Under the pieces are notes generated by a model. It was not told the origin of the DNA and searched no databases. It worked only from the letters and a program-made list of their open reading frames with translations. From NCBI RefSeq assembly GCF_010974945.1, contig NZ_JAAIVB010000003.1, forward strand, positions 62,001-126,000: DNA of 64,000 nt, given 5' to 3'. A program made the translations under genes and the position numbers. Position 1 is the first letter of the stretch, and the number at the start of each line of letters is the position of its first letter. Positions 19,287 through 26,760 of this stretch are shown here, in pieces. This DNA is from Noviherbaspirillum galbum (GTDB lineage: Bacteria; Pseudomonadota; Gammaproteobacteria; Burkholderiales; Burkholderiaceae_D).

Positions 19287-22200
19287 ATGATGAACGTTTC
19301 CGCCTGGTCGATCAGGAACCCGATACCCGCGCTGATGCTGTTCGCGATGCTGACCTTCGCGGGCATGCTGTCGTTCAACGCGATGAAGGTGCAGAATTTC
19401 CCCGACATCGACCTGCCCACGGTGAGCGTCACCGTCGCCCTGCCCGGCGCGGCGCCGGCCCAGCTGGAAACGGAAGTGGCGCGCAAGATCGAAGACTCGA
19501 TCGCCACCGTGCAGGGTCTGAAGCACATCTATACCAAGGTGCAGGACGGCGGCGTCACGCTGACCGCCGAATTCCGCCTGGAAAAGCCGACCCAGGAAGC
19601 GGTCGACGACGTGCGTTCCGCGGTCGCCCGCGTGCGCGCCGAACTGCCCGGGGACGTGCGCGACCCCATCGTCACCAAGATGGACCTCGCCGCCCAGCCG
19701 GTGCTGGCCTTCACCCTGTTTTCGCCGCGCCTCGACATCGAGGCCCTGTCGTGGTTCGTGGACAACGACATCAAGCGCAAGCTGCTGGCGGTGCGCGGCG
19801 TGGGCGCGGTCAACCGCGTCGGCGGGGTGACGCGCGAAGTGCACGTATCGCTGGTGCCGGAGCGCCTGCAGGCGCTGGGCGCGACGGCGTCCGAGATTTC
19901 GCGCCAGCTGCGCCAGGTGCAGACCGAAAGCGCGGGCGGACGCGCCGACGTGGGCGGCGGCGAACAACCCATCCGCACGCTGGCCACGGTGCGTTCCGCC
20001 GAGGAACTGGCCGCCATCCAGCTCGCGCTGAACGATGGCCGGCGCATCCGCCTCGACGAAGTGGCGATCGTGCGCGACACCATCGCCGAGCCGCGTTCCG
20101 CCGCCCTGCTCAATGGCAAGCCGGTGGTCGGCTTCGAGGTGTCGCGCAGCAAGGGCGAGAGCGAGGTCGAGGTGGGCGCGGCGGTGCAGAAGGCGCTGGC
20201 CGAGCTGAAGGCGGAACATCCCGACCTCGACATCACCGAAGCCTTCAACTTCGTGGAGCCGGTGGAGGAAGAATACCGCGGCTCCATGCATCTGCTCTAC
20301 GAAGGCGCCATTCTCGCGGTGATCGTGGTGTGGCTCTTCCTGCGCGATTTCCGCGCGACCTTCGTGTCCGCCGTGGCGCTGCCGCTGTCGGTCATTCCCG
20401 CCTTCGTCGGCATGCATCTGCTCGGGTTTTCGATCAATGTCGTGACCTTGCTGGCGCTGTCGCTGGTGGTGGGCATCCTGGTGGACGATGCCATCGTCGA
20501 GGTGGAAAACATCGTGCGCCACCTGCGCATGGGAAAGACCGCCTACCAGGCGGCGATGGACGCGGCCGACGAGATCGGGCTCGCCGTCATCGCCACCACC
20601 TTCACCCTGATCGCGGTCTTCCTGCCCACCGCCTTCATGAGCGGCGTGCCGGGCAAGTTCTTCAAGCAGTTCGGCTGGACGGCGTCGCTGGCGGTGATGG
20701 CGTCCCTGGTGGTGGCGCGCCTGCTGACGCCGATGATGGCGGCCTACCTGCTCAAGCCGGTCGCCACCGACCACGGCGATCCCGGATGGATGCGGCTTTA
20801 CCTGCGCTGCGCGCGCTGGTGCCTGCACCACCGCCTCGCCACCATGATCGCGGCGACGGTGTTCTTCTTCGGCTCGGTCGCGCTGATTCCGCTGCTGCCG
20901 ACCGGCTTCATTCCGCCGGACGACAATTCGCAGACCCAGGTGTACATCGAGCTAGCGCCCGGCTCCACGCTCCAGCAGACGCTGGCCTCGGCCGAGCAGG
21001 CACGGCAACTGGTGGCGAACGTCGAGCACGTCAAGAGCATCTACACGACGGTCGGCGGCGGCAGCGCCGGCGGCGATCCTTTCGCGATGCAAGGTTCTGC
21101 GGAAGCGCGCAAGGCGACGCTGACCATCCTGCTGAGCGACCGCGGATCCCGGCCCCGCAAGCAAATCATCGAGAACCGCATCCGTCGCGCCCTCGAAAGC
21201 CTGCCGGGCGCCCGGACCAAGGTGGGCCTCGGCGGTTCCGGCGAGAAATACGTCCTCGTGCTGACCGGCGAAGACCCGAACGCCTTACGCGCCGCCGCGC
21301 GGGCGGTGGAGCAGGATCTGCGCACCATCCCCGGCCTCGGCAGCATCGCCTCGACCGCCAGCCTGATCCGGCCGGAGATCACCGTGCGCCCGGACTTCGC
21401 ACGCGCGGCCGACCTCGGCGTGACGACGGCGTCCATCGGCGACACCCTGCGCATCGCCACCACCGGCGACTACGACATCAACCTGCCCAAGCTCAATCTC
21501 TCGCAGCGCCAGGTGCCCATCGTGGTCATGCTGGAAGAGTCGGCGCGCCAGAACCTCGACCTGCTGCAGCGCCTCGCCGTGCCGGGCAGGCAGGGTCCGG
21601 TGCTGATCGGCCAGGTGGCGAGCCTGGAGATCGCCGGCGGCCCGGCGGTGATCGACCGCTACGACCGCTCGCGCAACATCAATTTCGAGATCGAGCTTTC
21701 CGGCCAGCCGCTCGGCGAAATCAAGACCAAGGTGCAGGAGCTGCCGGCCGTGCGCAACCTGCCAGCGGGCGTGCGCGTGGTGGAGATCGGCGACGCCGAG
21801 GTGATGGGCGAACTGTTCGCCAGCTTCGGGCTGGCCATGCTGATCGGCGTGCTGTGCATCTACATCGTGCTGGTGCTGCTGTTCCACGACTTCCTGCATC
21901 CGGTGACCATCCTCGCCGCCCTGCCGCTGTCGCTGGGCGGCGCCTTCGTTGGCCTGCTGGTGGCGCAGAAAAGCTTCTCGATGCCTTCGCTCATCGGCTT
22001 GATCATGCTCATGGGCATCGCCACCAAGAACTCCATCCTGTTGGTGGAGTACGCCATCGTCGCCCGCCGCGACCACGGCCTGAGCCGCTTCGATGCCTTG
22101 ATCGACGCCTGCCACAAGCGCGCCCGACCCATCATCATGACGACCATCGCCATGGGCGCCGGCATGCTGCCGATCGCCATCGGCCTCGGCGCAGCCGATC

Positions 22201-22397
22201 CGAGCTTCCGCTCGCCCATGGCGATCGCCGTGATCGGCGGCCTGATCACGTCCACGGTGCTCAGCCTGCTGGTCGTGCCCGCCGTCTTCACCTACCTCGA
22301 CGATCTCGAGCACCTTCTGGGAAGAATCCGGAACAGGATGCGCAGGCCGCGCCCTGCCGTCGGCCCCGCCCCGGAGGTGCGTGGTGCGGATGAATGA
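19287..22397 (+). CDS. RND efflux pump, HAE1 family inner membrane transporter
   Basis: 1036-residue proton-driven drug/metabolite exporter of the AcrB/MdtB type. It has 12 membrane spans with two large periplasmic loops (about 35-330 and 560-870). TM4 carries the proton-relay Asp pair in LVVGILVDDAIVEVENI near residue 400, and TM10 carries the essential Lys in GIATKNSILLVEYA near 915. RND motif ATTFTLIAVFLPTAFMSG is intact. Start ATG follows GTGAGGAATACC. It ends exactly one base before the stop codon of the convergent GNAT gene. Substrates are unknown; the divergent MarR-PAS regulator suggests induction by small aromatic or redox-active compounds. Confidence 0.95.
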   Translation: MMNVSAWSIRNPIPALMLFAMLTFAGMLSFNAMKVQNFPDIDLPTVSVTVALPGAAPAQLETEVARKIEDSIATVQGLKHIYTKVQDGGVTLTAEFRLEKPTQEAVDDVRSAVARVRAELPGDVRDPIVTKMDLAAQPVLAFTLFSPRLDIEALSWFVDNDIKRKLLAVRGVGAVNRVGGVTREVHVSLVPERLQALGATASEISRQLRQVQTESAGGRADVGGGEQPIRTLATVRSAEELAAIQLALNDGRRIRLDEVAIVRDTIAEPRSAALLNGKPVVGFEVSRSKGESEVEVGAAVQKALAELKAEHPDLDITEAFNFVEPVEEEYRGSMHLLYEGAILAVIVVWLFLRDFRATFVSAVALPLSVIPAFVGMHLLGFSINVVTLLALSLVVGILVDDAIVEVENIVRHLRMGKTAYQAAMDAADEIGLAVIATTFTLIAVFLPTAFMSGVPGKFFKQFGWTASLAVMASLVVARLLTPMMAAYLLKPVATDHGDPGWMRLYLRCARWCLHHRLATMIAATVFFFGSVALIPLLPTGFIPPDDNSQTQVYIELAPGSTLQQTLASAEQARQLVANVEHVKSIYTTVGGGSAGGDPFAMQGSAEARKATLTILLSDRGSRPRKQIIENRIRRALESLPGARTKVGLGGSGEKYVLVLTGEDPNALRAAARAVEQDLRTIPGLGSIASTASLIRPEITVRPDFARAADLGVTTASIGDTLRIATTGDYDINLPKLNLSQRQVPIVVMLEESARQNLDLLQRLAVPGRQGPVLIGQVASLEIAGGPAVIDRYDRSRNINFEIELSGQPLGEIKTKVQELPAVRNLPAGVRVVEIGDAEVMGELFASFGLAMLIGVLCIYIVLVLLFHDFLHPVTILAALPLSLGGAFVGLLVAQKSFSMPSLIGLIMLMGIATKNSILLVEYAIVARRDHGLSRFDALIDACHKRARPIIMTTIAMGAGMLPIAIGLGAADPSFRSPMAIAVIGGLITSTVLSLLVVPAVFTYLDDLEHLLGRIRNRMRRPRPAVGPAPEVRGADE

Positions 22398-22892
22398 TCA
22401 TTCCAGCGGCTTGGCCACCTTGAGCATCTCCAGCGCCTCGTCGGACAACTCGAACCGCAGGTCCACGCGGTCGCGGCCGGAACGGTAGCCGCCCGGCCAG
22501 CGCGCGATCTCGGTGAAGCCGCAACGCAGGAAGAAGCCGGCGGTATGCGCGTGGGTATCCACGGTGACGTAGCGCGGCCGCAGTTTGCGCCCGGCCATGT
22601 GCCTCAGGCGGTAATGGAGGAGCATGCGCCCGATGCCCGTGCCGTGCCGGTCCGCGCGCACTAGGCCGAACACCAGGGTTCCGAGGTGATAGAACTCCGA
22701 CAACTCGTAGCCGCCGAATGCCACCACTTCCCCCTCATCGACGACCACGAACAAGGGACCATCCGGTTCGTCGAGGCAAGACTTCAGCCATTTCTCTTCC
22801 GATGGCGGGAAGAAATGGGGGACGTTGGTGCGAAAGGCCTGGATGACGGCTTGCCTGTCGGCAGGCTGGAAACGGCGGATCTTGGCGGGCAT
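22398..22892 (-). CDS. GNAT-family N-acetyltransferase
   Basis: 164-residue single-domain acetyltransferase. The acetyl-CoA-binding motif A is visible in LVRADRHGTGIGRMLLHYRLRH (Q/RxxGxG/A pattern at about 79-84), preceded by beta strands AFGGYELSEFYHLGTLVFG. The C-terminal THAHTAGFFLRCGFTEIAR is typical of motif B. Acceptor unknown: small amine, aminoglycoside or protein N-terminus are all possible. Its stop codon directly abuts that of the RND pump on the other strand, with no base between. Confidence 0.85.
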   Translation of the reverse strand: MPAKIRRFQPADRQAVIQAFRTNVPHFFPPSEEKWLKSCLDEPDGPLFVVVDEGEVVAFGGYELSEFYHLGTLVFGLVRADRHGTGIGRMLLHYRLRHMAGRKLRPRYVTVDTHAHTAGFFLRCGFTEIARWPGGYRSGRDRVDLRFELSDEALEMLKVAKPLE

Positions 22893-23092
22893 GGAAGGAA
22901 ACGGTACGTGGTTCGGCTGGCGTGCGCGGCATGCCCCGGAACGTGGGCCGGGAAGTCATGCTCATCGCATTCCGACTGCCGTATTGTAAGGGCGCGCCAT
23001 GTCCGCGCCCAAGCCCGCCACGCCGCACCAGGCATCGCGCGGCGTGTAGGAATTGCAACCCGGTGCTTTTCCTTCCCTCGACGGAAGGCTGC

Positions 23093-23623
23093 TTATTTCT
23101 TGCCGTCGCTCGCCTTCTTGGGCGTCAGGGCGTCTGACTTGCCCGATCCGGCACCGCTGGAACCTGCAGTGCCGCTGTTGCCGCCGCTGCTCGTTGTCCC
23201 GGATGGCGACACGCCCGGATTCGCGCTGGACGCGTTGCTGCCGGTGGCCGATACCGCAGTATCGTCATCGCAGTAGGTGCTGGCGCTGCTTTCCTGGTTC
23301 TTGGAGAGGCGTGCGCCTGGAGTCCGCCCCGTCCCGAGGTTGGGATTCGCGCCGCTGGTGGCCTGGCTGGTCCTGTCCTTGCACTTCACCGTGGCGCCGG
23401 ACGCGGAGGTCCCGGGCGTGCGGGCGCCCCCGGTCGAACCGGCGACGCCGGCGGCAGGGCTTCCCAGCCCGGGCGTCACCGTCCCGACGTTTTCATGGCC
23501 CGACTTCGCATTGCCTGCGCTGCCATTCGACTGGTCAGGGCGGTTCGTCTGCGCGGACTGGGCGAAGCAGAGGCCCGAGGCCGCGAGCGTCGTTGCCAGC
23601 AAGAGAGAAGGTACGATCTTCAT
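23093..23623 (-). CDS. Secreted Ser/Gly/Thr-rich low-complexity protein
   Basis: 176 residues from ATG at 23623. A signal peptide (MKIVPSLLLATTLAASGLCFA) is followed by a disordered mature region of Ser, Gly, Thr, Ala and Asn with two Cys (VKCKDRT and TYCDDD) that could pair. The C-terminus is basic (TPKKASDGKK). No known domain. Two related low-complexity secreted proteins are encoded at 58136-58684 and 58757-59509, suggesting a lineage-specific family of surface or matrix proteins. An upstream extension of the frame to 23713 is unlikely because it precedes the signal peptide. Confidence 0.7.
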   Translation of the reverse strand: MKIVPSLLLATTLAASGLCFAQSAQTNRPDQSNGSAGNAKSGHENVGTVTPGLGSPAAGVAGSTGGARTPGTSASGATVKCKDRTSQATSGANPNLGTGRTPGARLSKNQESSASTYCDDDTAVSATGSNASSANPGVSPSGTTSSGGNSGTAGSSGAGSGKSDALTPKKASDGKK

Positions 23624-23767
23624 CGTGTGCTCCGTGGGAAAGGCAAAGAGCACGGTTTTGCAAGACACGTGCCATCCGTAGCGCGCCGTGATGCACAAAT
23701 GTCGCAAACGCAACGCGGCAAAGGCATGGTATCCTCAGGCCCTTTCATCAGAAGCGCATCGAAAGCA

Positions 23768-24190
23768 ATGAGCGATCCGGCAAACAACCAAGCCAATCAA
23801 GCCAATGCCGCCAAGGCTCTACTCAAGCAGCTGGAACAACAGTTTTCCGTCTTTCAATCCGCGGCGCCCCTGGCGATCGGCATCGACAAGCAGATCCTCG
23901 AGCAGGTCCCCGGCATCGACAAGAAAGTCCTGCGGGTCGCATTGCGCATGCATACCAACTCAACCCGTTACCTGAAGGCGACGGAAAAGGCGCAGCAGCG
24001 GCTCGACCTGGCGGGCAATCCGGCTGGCGAAGTGCTCGACGAACATCGTCTCCGCGCCTCCGAGACCCTGAAGGAACGCTTCAAGAAGGCAGCGGAAGCA
24101 CGCAAGGAAAAGCAGCAGGCCGAACGCGAGGCGGAAGTGCGCCAGGTCAAGCTTCAGCAGCTCGCCGACAAGTTTTCCCCGCGCCGCTGA
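23768..24190 (+). CDS. ProQ/FinO-family RNA chaperone
   Basis: 140 residues with a compact ProQ/FinO domain at about 15-90 (FQSAAPLAIGIDKQILEQVPG, then VLRVALRMHTNSTRYLKATEK), lacking the C-terminal Tudor-like domain of E. coli ProQ. A basic, highly helical tail follows (KERFKKAAEARKEKQQAERE). The family binds structured sRNAs and mRNA 3' ends and promotes RNA pairing. Chosen ATG at 23768 gives the short N-terminal extension rich in Asn/Gln. It is monocistronic, followed by a strong bidirectional terminator. Confidence 0.85.
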   Translation: MSDPANNQANQANAAKALLKQLEQQFSVFQSAAPLAIGIDKQILEQVPGIDKKVLRVALRMHTNSTRYLKATEKAQQRLDLAGNPAGEVLDEHRLRASETLKERFKKAAEARKEKQQAEREAEVRQVKLQQLADKFSPRR

Positions 24191-24243
24191 TCCCGGCCTG
24201 CATCGACGACGCGCAGTCAACGTTCAAGAGCCGGGCAAGACGC

Positions 24244-24281
24244 AAACGAAAAAGACAGCCCGAGGGCTGTCTTTTTCGTTT
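24244..24281. terminator. Strong bidirectional intrinsic terminator
   Basis: A near-perfect 17-bp stem (AAAAAGACAGCC paired with GGCTGTCTTTTT, extended by AAACG/CGTTT) around a four-base loop CGAG. Runs of A on the left and T on the right make it work for both the ProQ-like gene (plus) and the DUF4148 gene (minus). Confidence 0.9.
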
Positions 24282-24337
24282 ATGGACGCGGTGCCGATGC
24301 AACGGCGCCCCGGGTCCTTGGCGGCGTGACGTCCGGC

Positions 24338-24712
24338 TCAGCTGCCGGACACCGTGCTCGCGGCCTTGGCGGACTGGACGGCTTCGCGGCGGACTTCGTC
24401 GCGGGTGCGCACCGAAGCGAAATGGGTGTTGTCGATGAACTCGGGATTGCGCGCCACCTGGAACTCGTGCCCGCCGCCCAGTTCGGCGCGCACTTCGGCA
24501 CGGCTCTTCTCGGTGGCCACGCGGGTGTAGTCAGTGAATTCGGTCGAACCGGGCAGCGCGGCTGCATTGTCGGCCTTCACGGTCGCGGCGACGGCGGCGC
24601 GGCTGGTCGACGAGGCGTAGCCGGTGTGCTCGACGAAGGGATAGGTCTGCTCGGCAAAGGCGGAACCGGCGGCGATCAGGGCAACGGCAGCGATCAGGGT
24701 CTTGGCATTCAT
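24338..24712 (-). CDS. DUF4148-family secreted protein
   Basis: 124 residues; signal peptide MNAKTLIAAVALIAAGSAFA. The mature part has the family pattern of short alternating repeats, SRAAVAATVKADNAAA, SRAEVRAELGGGHEF and TRDEVRREAVQSAKAA, each a 'R-x-x-V' helix preceded by a short acidic or aromatic strand. DUF4148 proteins are abundant in Burkholderiales and are periplasmic or surface proteins of unknown function. ATG at 24712 has GGAGAAC as ribosome site. Terminated by the bidirectional hairpin at 24244-24281. Confidence 0.85.
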   Translation of the reverse strand: MNAKTLIAAVALIAAGSAFAEQTYPFVEHTGYASSTSRAAVAATVKADNAAALPGSTEFTDYTRVATEKSRAEVRAELGGGHEFQVARNPEFIDNTHFASVRTRDEVRREAVQSAKAASTVSGS

Positions 24713-24953
24713 GTTGTTCTCCAAAAGGGTAAGTGATTGACTCCGGGCTCGGCAGGCCAGCGCAAGCGGCGCCAGCCGTCGGGTCCTGCCTCGTTGAGTC
24801 GCACTGTGTGTGCTCATCGATGAAGCACAGTGTAGCCATCCTCCCTTTTCCGAAAAACAATGTTTCGGACAACGGACCATTTCGCCAACCGAAACAATCT
24901 TGCGGACGGTCGAGAGCACGAAGGGAGGAACAGGGATGGAGAACGCAGGGGCG

Positions 24954-24986
24954 AAAAAAAACCCGCTGACCTTGCGGAGAGCGGGT
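24954..24986 (-). terminator. Rho-independent terminator, minus strand
   Basis: Stem ACCCGCT (24961-24967) with AGCGGGT (24980-24986), 12-base loop, followed on the minus strand by eight T (24954-24961). No protein gene ends here, so it marks the 3' end of the sRNA candidate. Confidence 0.8.
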
Positions 24987-25017
24987 AAATCCAATTCAAG
25001 GAGAGTTGGAGGAGACA
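24954..25017 (-). ncRNA. Candidate small RNA with anti-Shine-Dalgarno CUCCUCC motif
   Basis: On the minus strand a possible promoter (-35 CAGACA at 25047-25052, 17-base spacer, -10 TAAAGT at 25024-25029) would start a roughly 64-nt transcript near 25017. Its 5' end carries CUCCUCC (complement of 25008-25014) and then CUCUCCUU (24998-25005), both able to pair with ribosome-binding sites. The 3' end is a terminator hairpin with eight U. This organisation is typical of trans-acting sRNAs using pyrimidine-rich anti-SD loops. The promoter match is only 4/6 in each box. Confidence 0.5.
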
Positions 25018-25111
25018 GGTATTACTTTAGGCCAAGAGGCCGGGTCTGTCTGCTTTCGATTCGTGATATCGGCCATTCAGGCGGTGAATGAGCATCGCTT
25101 GGCGCCAAAGT

Positions 25112-25146
25112 AAAAAAGCCTGCCCGGCTTGTGGCCCGGCAGGCTT
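25112..25146 (-). terminator. Second Rho-independent terminator, minus strand, without an upstream gene
   Basis: Stem AAGCCTGCC (25116-25124) with GGCAGGCTT (25138-25146), continued by GGC/GCC inside after one mismatch, loop TTGTG; six T follow on the minus strand. It would end a transcript coming from 25147-25365 or antisense to the NUDIX gene. I found no good promoter or coding frame for that transcript. Confidence 0.7.
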
Positions 25147-25365
25147 CGTGTCTCTTCGCGGCGTCTTGAATATGGATTTTTTAGTGGTGCAGCCGCATAT
25201 TACCTTCAAATGACGGGAAAAATCTAGAGCCTGTAACGAATATCGAGAACAGGCGTTTCGCCTTGGAAAATTGACAGCGCCGCGCCATGGCCGCCAGTCC
25301 GTTCCTGGTATCCCGCCTTCCGTCTCTGTCCCAGACCCGCTCCTTGCCACATGCCAACCTGAACG

Positions 25366-25815
25366 ATGCCGACAACGAAAAAAACAGGAAAAGTGCCCCT
25401 CATGACGAGCTGCGGCACGCTGATCATCAACCGGCGGGGTGAAATCCTGCTCTGCCACGTCACCGGAACGCGCAAGTGGGACATTCCCAAGGGATTGCAA
25501 GATCCCGGCGAAACCACACTGGAAGCGGCGATGCGCGAAATGCGGGAAGAGACCGGGCTGGTGTTCGAGGCCGGGATGTTCGACGAACTCGGCCGCTTCG
25601 ATTACCGCCCTGAAAAGGACCTGCACCTGTACCGCGTCCGGATGGAGACCGACATGGACAGCCTGGATCATCTCGTCTGCACCAGCCACTTCACCCATCA
25701 TGTCACGGGCGAACCGACGCCGGAAGTCGACGGCTTCTGCTGGGCGACCCGCGACGAGATACCGCGCCGCTGCTGGCCGCGCATGGCGGCACGGCTGACG
25801 TCCCTGGACTGGTGA
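25366..25815 (+). CDS. NUDIX hydrolase
   Basis: 149 residues, a single NUDIX domain. The NUDIX box is complete: GLQDPGETTLEAAMREMREE (Gly, five residues, Glu, seven residues, RE-hydrophobic-x-EE), followed by TGL. The strand before it, CHVTGTRKWDIPKG, resembles the diadenosine-polyphosphate or NTP-pyrophosphatase branch. A second possible start is the ATG at 25402 (MTSCGTLII), with AGGA 13 bases upstream; the first ATG has no clear ribosome site, so the true N-terminus may be 12 residues shorter. Convergent with the Sel1-repeat gene. Confidence 0.88.
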   Translation: MPTTKKTGKVPLMTSCGTLIINRRGEILLCHVTGTRKWDIPKGLQDPGETTLEAAMREMREETGLVFEAGMFDELGRFDYRPEKDLHLYRVRMETDMDSLDHLVCTSHFTHHVTGEPTPEVDGFCWATRDEIPRRCWPRMAARLTSLDW

Positions 25816-25842
25816 TCGCCGGCGCGACACGCCGGCTTCGCT

Positions 25843-26760
25843 TCAGGACGTGGCCGCCTGCGCCGCTTCCGCCAGCCTTTCCCGCGCTTGCGCGAGCTCC
25901 TGCGGCGAAAGACGCCCTTCGATTTCCGCGCGGTAGGCAGCCGCCTTGGGGACGTCGTTGCGTTCCGCCAGCGCCAGCCAGTGCCAGGCGCGCATGAGCT
26001 CGTCCGCCGAGCCCGAGCCGTAGGCGAGCATCAGTCCCGCATTGAATTGGGCACGGCCCACGCCCTGCGCCGCCGCGCTTTCATACCAGTGCATCGCCGC
26101 CATGGCATCGCGCTCGACCAGCACGCCGCAATCGATGCGCAATGCCAGCTCCAGTTGCGCCCTGGCGTGCCCACCACACGCCGCCATGCGGAAGAATTCC
26201 AGCGCCCGCTGCGGATCGCGCGCCAGTCCTTCCCCTTCGTCCAGCAGGCAGGCGGCGCGCCATTGGGATTCGGTATGACCCTCTTCCGCCGCCCTGAGGG
26301 TCCAGGTAATGGCCTCATCCGCATGGAAGGCCGCGTAGCGCTTCTCCTTCAGGATGAGCGACAGCCGCACCTGCGATTTCACATGTCCCTGGGCGGCCGC
26401 CTTGCGGTACCAGCCGATCGCGGAAGCCGGATCGCGCGACACGCCCTGCCCCAGCTCATGCAGCATGCCGAGATGATATTGCGATGCGGCGTGCCCCTGG
26501 CCAGCCGCTTTCCGGAACCACCCCGCCGCCGTCGCCAGGTCGCGCTTCACCCCCTGGCCGCTGCCGAACATCAAGCCCAGGTGATGCTGGGCGCCGGCAT
26601 GGCCGCGTTCGGCGGCCTGCAGATACATCACCAGCGCGTTCTGCCTCTCCCCGGCCTGGGCGGGTTGTGCTGGCTGAACTGGCTGAACTGACGGTGCGGC
26701 AGCGGGCGCGCCGGGCGTCCCTTGCGCAACCGCCCCGGAAACCGTGGTCGGGTCAGACAT
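25843..26760 (-). CDS. Sel1-like repeat protein
   Basis: 305 residues. After a Pro/Ala/Gln-rich N-terminal stretch (about 1-40) come six or seven Sel1/TPR-like repeats of about 36 residues with the motif A-x-x-W/Y-x-x-K/R-A-A-x-x-G-H/V-x-x-(A/S)-Q (for example AAGWFRKAAGQGHAASQYHL and AIGWYRKAAAQGHVKSQVRL). Such solenoids are protein-interaction scaffolds. No signal peptide. Its ATG overlaps the stop of the upstream REC-PAS-GGDEF-EAL gene (TGATG), so it is translationally coupled and probably binds a member of that pathway. Confidence 0.88.
   Translation of the reverse strand: MSDPTTVSGAVAQGTPGAPAAAPSVQPVQPAQPAQAGERQNALVMYLQAAERGHAGAQHHLGLMFGSGQGVKRDLATAAGWFRKAAGQGHAASQYHLGMLHELGQGVSRDPASAIGWYRKAAAQGHVKSQVRLSLILKEKRYAAFHADEAITWTLRAAEEGHTESQWRAACLLDEGEGLARDPQRALEFFRMAACGGHARAQLELALRIDCGVLVERDAMAAMHWYESAAAQGVGRAQFNAGLMLAYGSGSADELMRAWHWLALAERNDVPKAAAYRAEIEGRLSPQELAQARERLAEAAQAATS

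Larger units (their letters stand above)
24713..25365. other. 653-base region without a protein gene; holds two minus-strand terminators and an sRNA candidate
   Basis: Open frames here are shadows or lack ribosome sites. The right part (25112-25146) and left part (24954-24986) each contain a textbook terminator pointing leftwards although no minus-strand protein gene lies upstream of them. This implies at least one and perhaps two short non-coding transcripts, described separately. The left end carries the DUF4148 promoter. Confidence 0.6.

Noticed and set aside
25027-25830. 267-residue minus-strand frame opposite the NUDIX gene
   Set aside because: It covers the whole NUDIX gene in antisense and crosses the second terminator; the NUDIX box on the other strand is complete.
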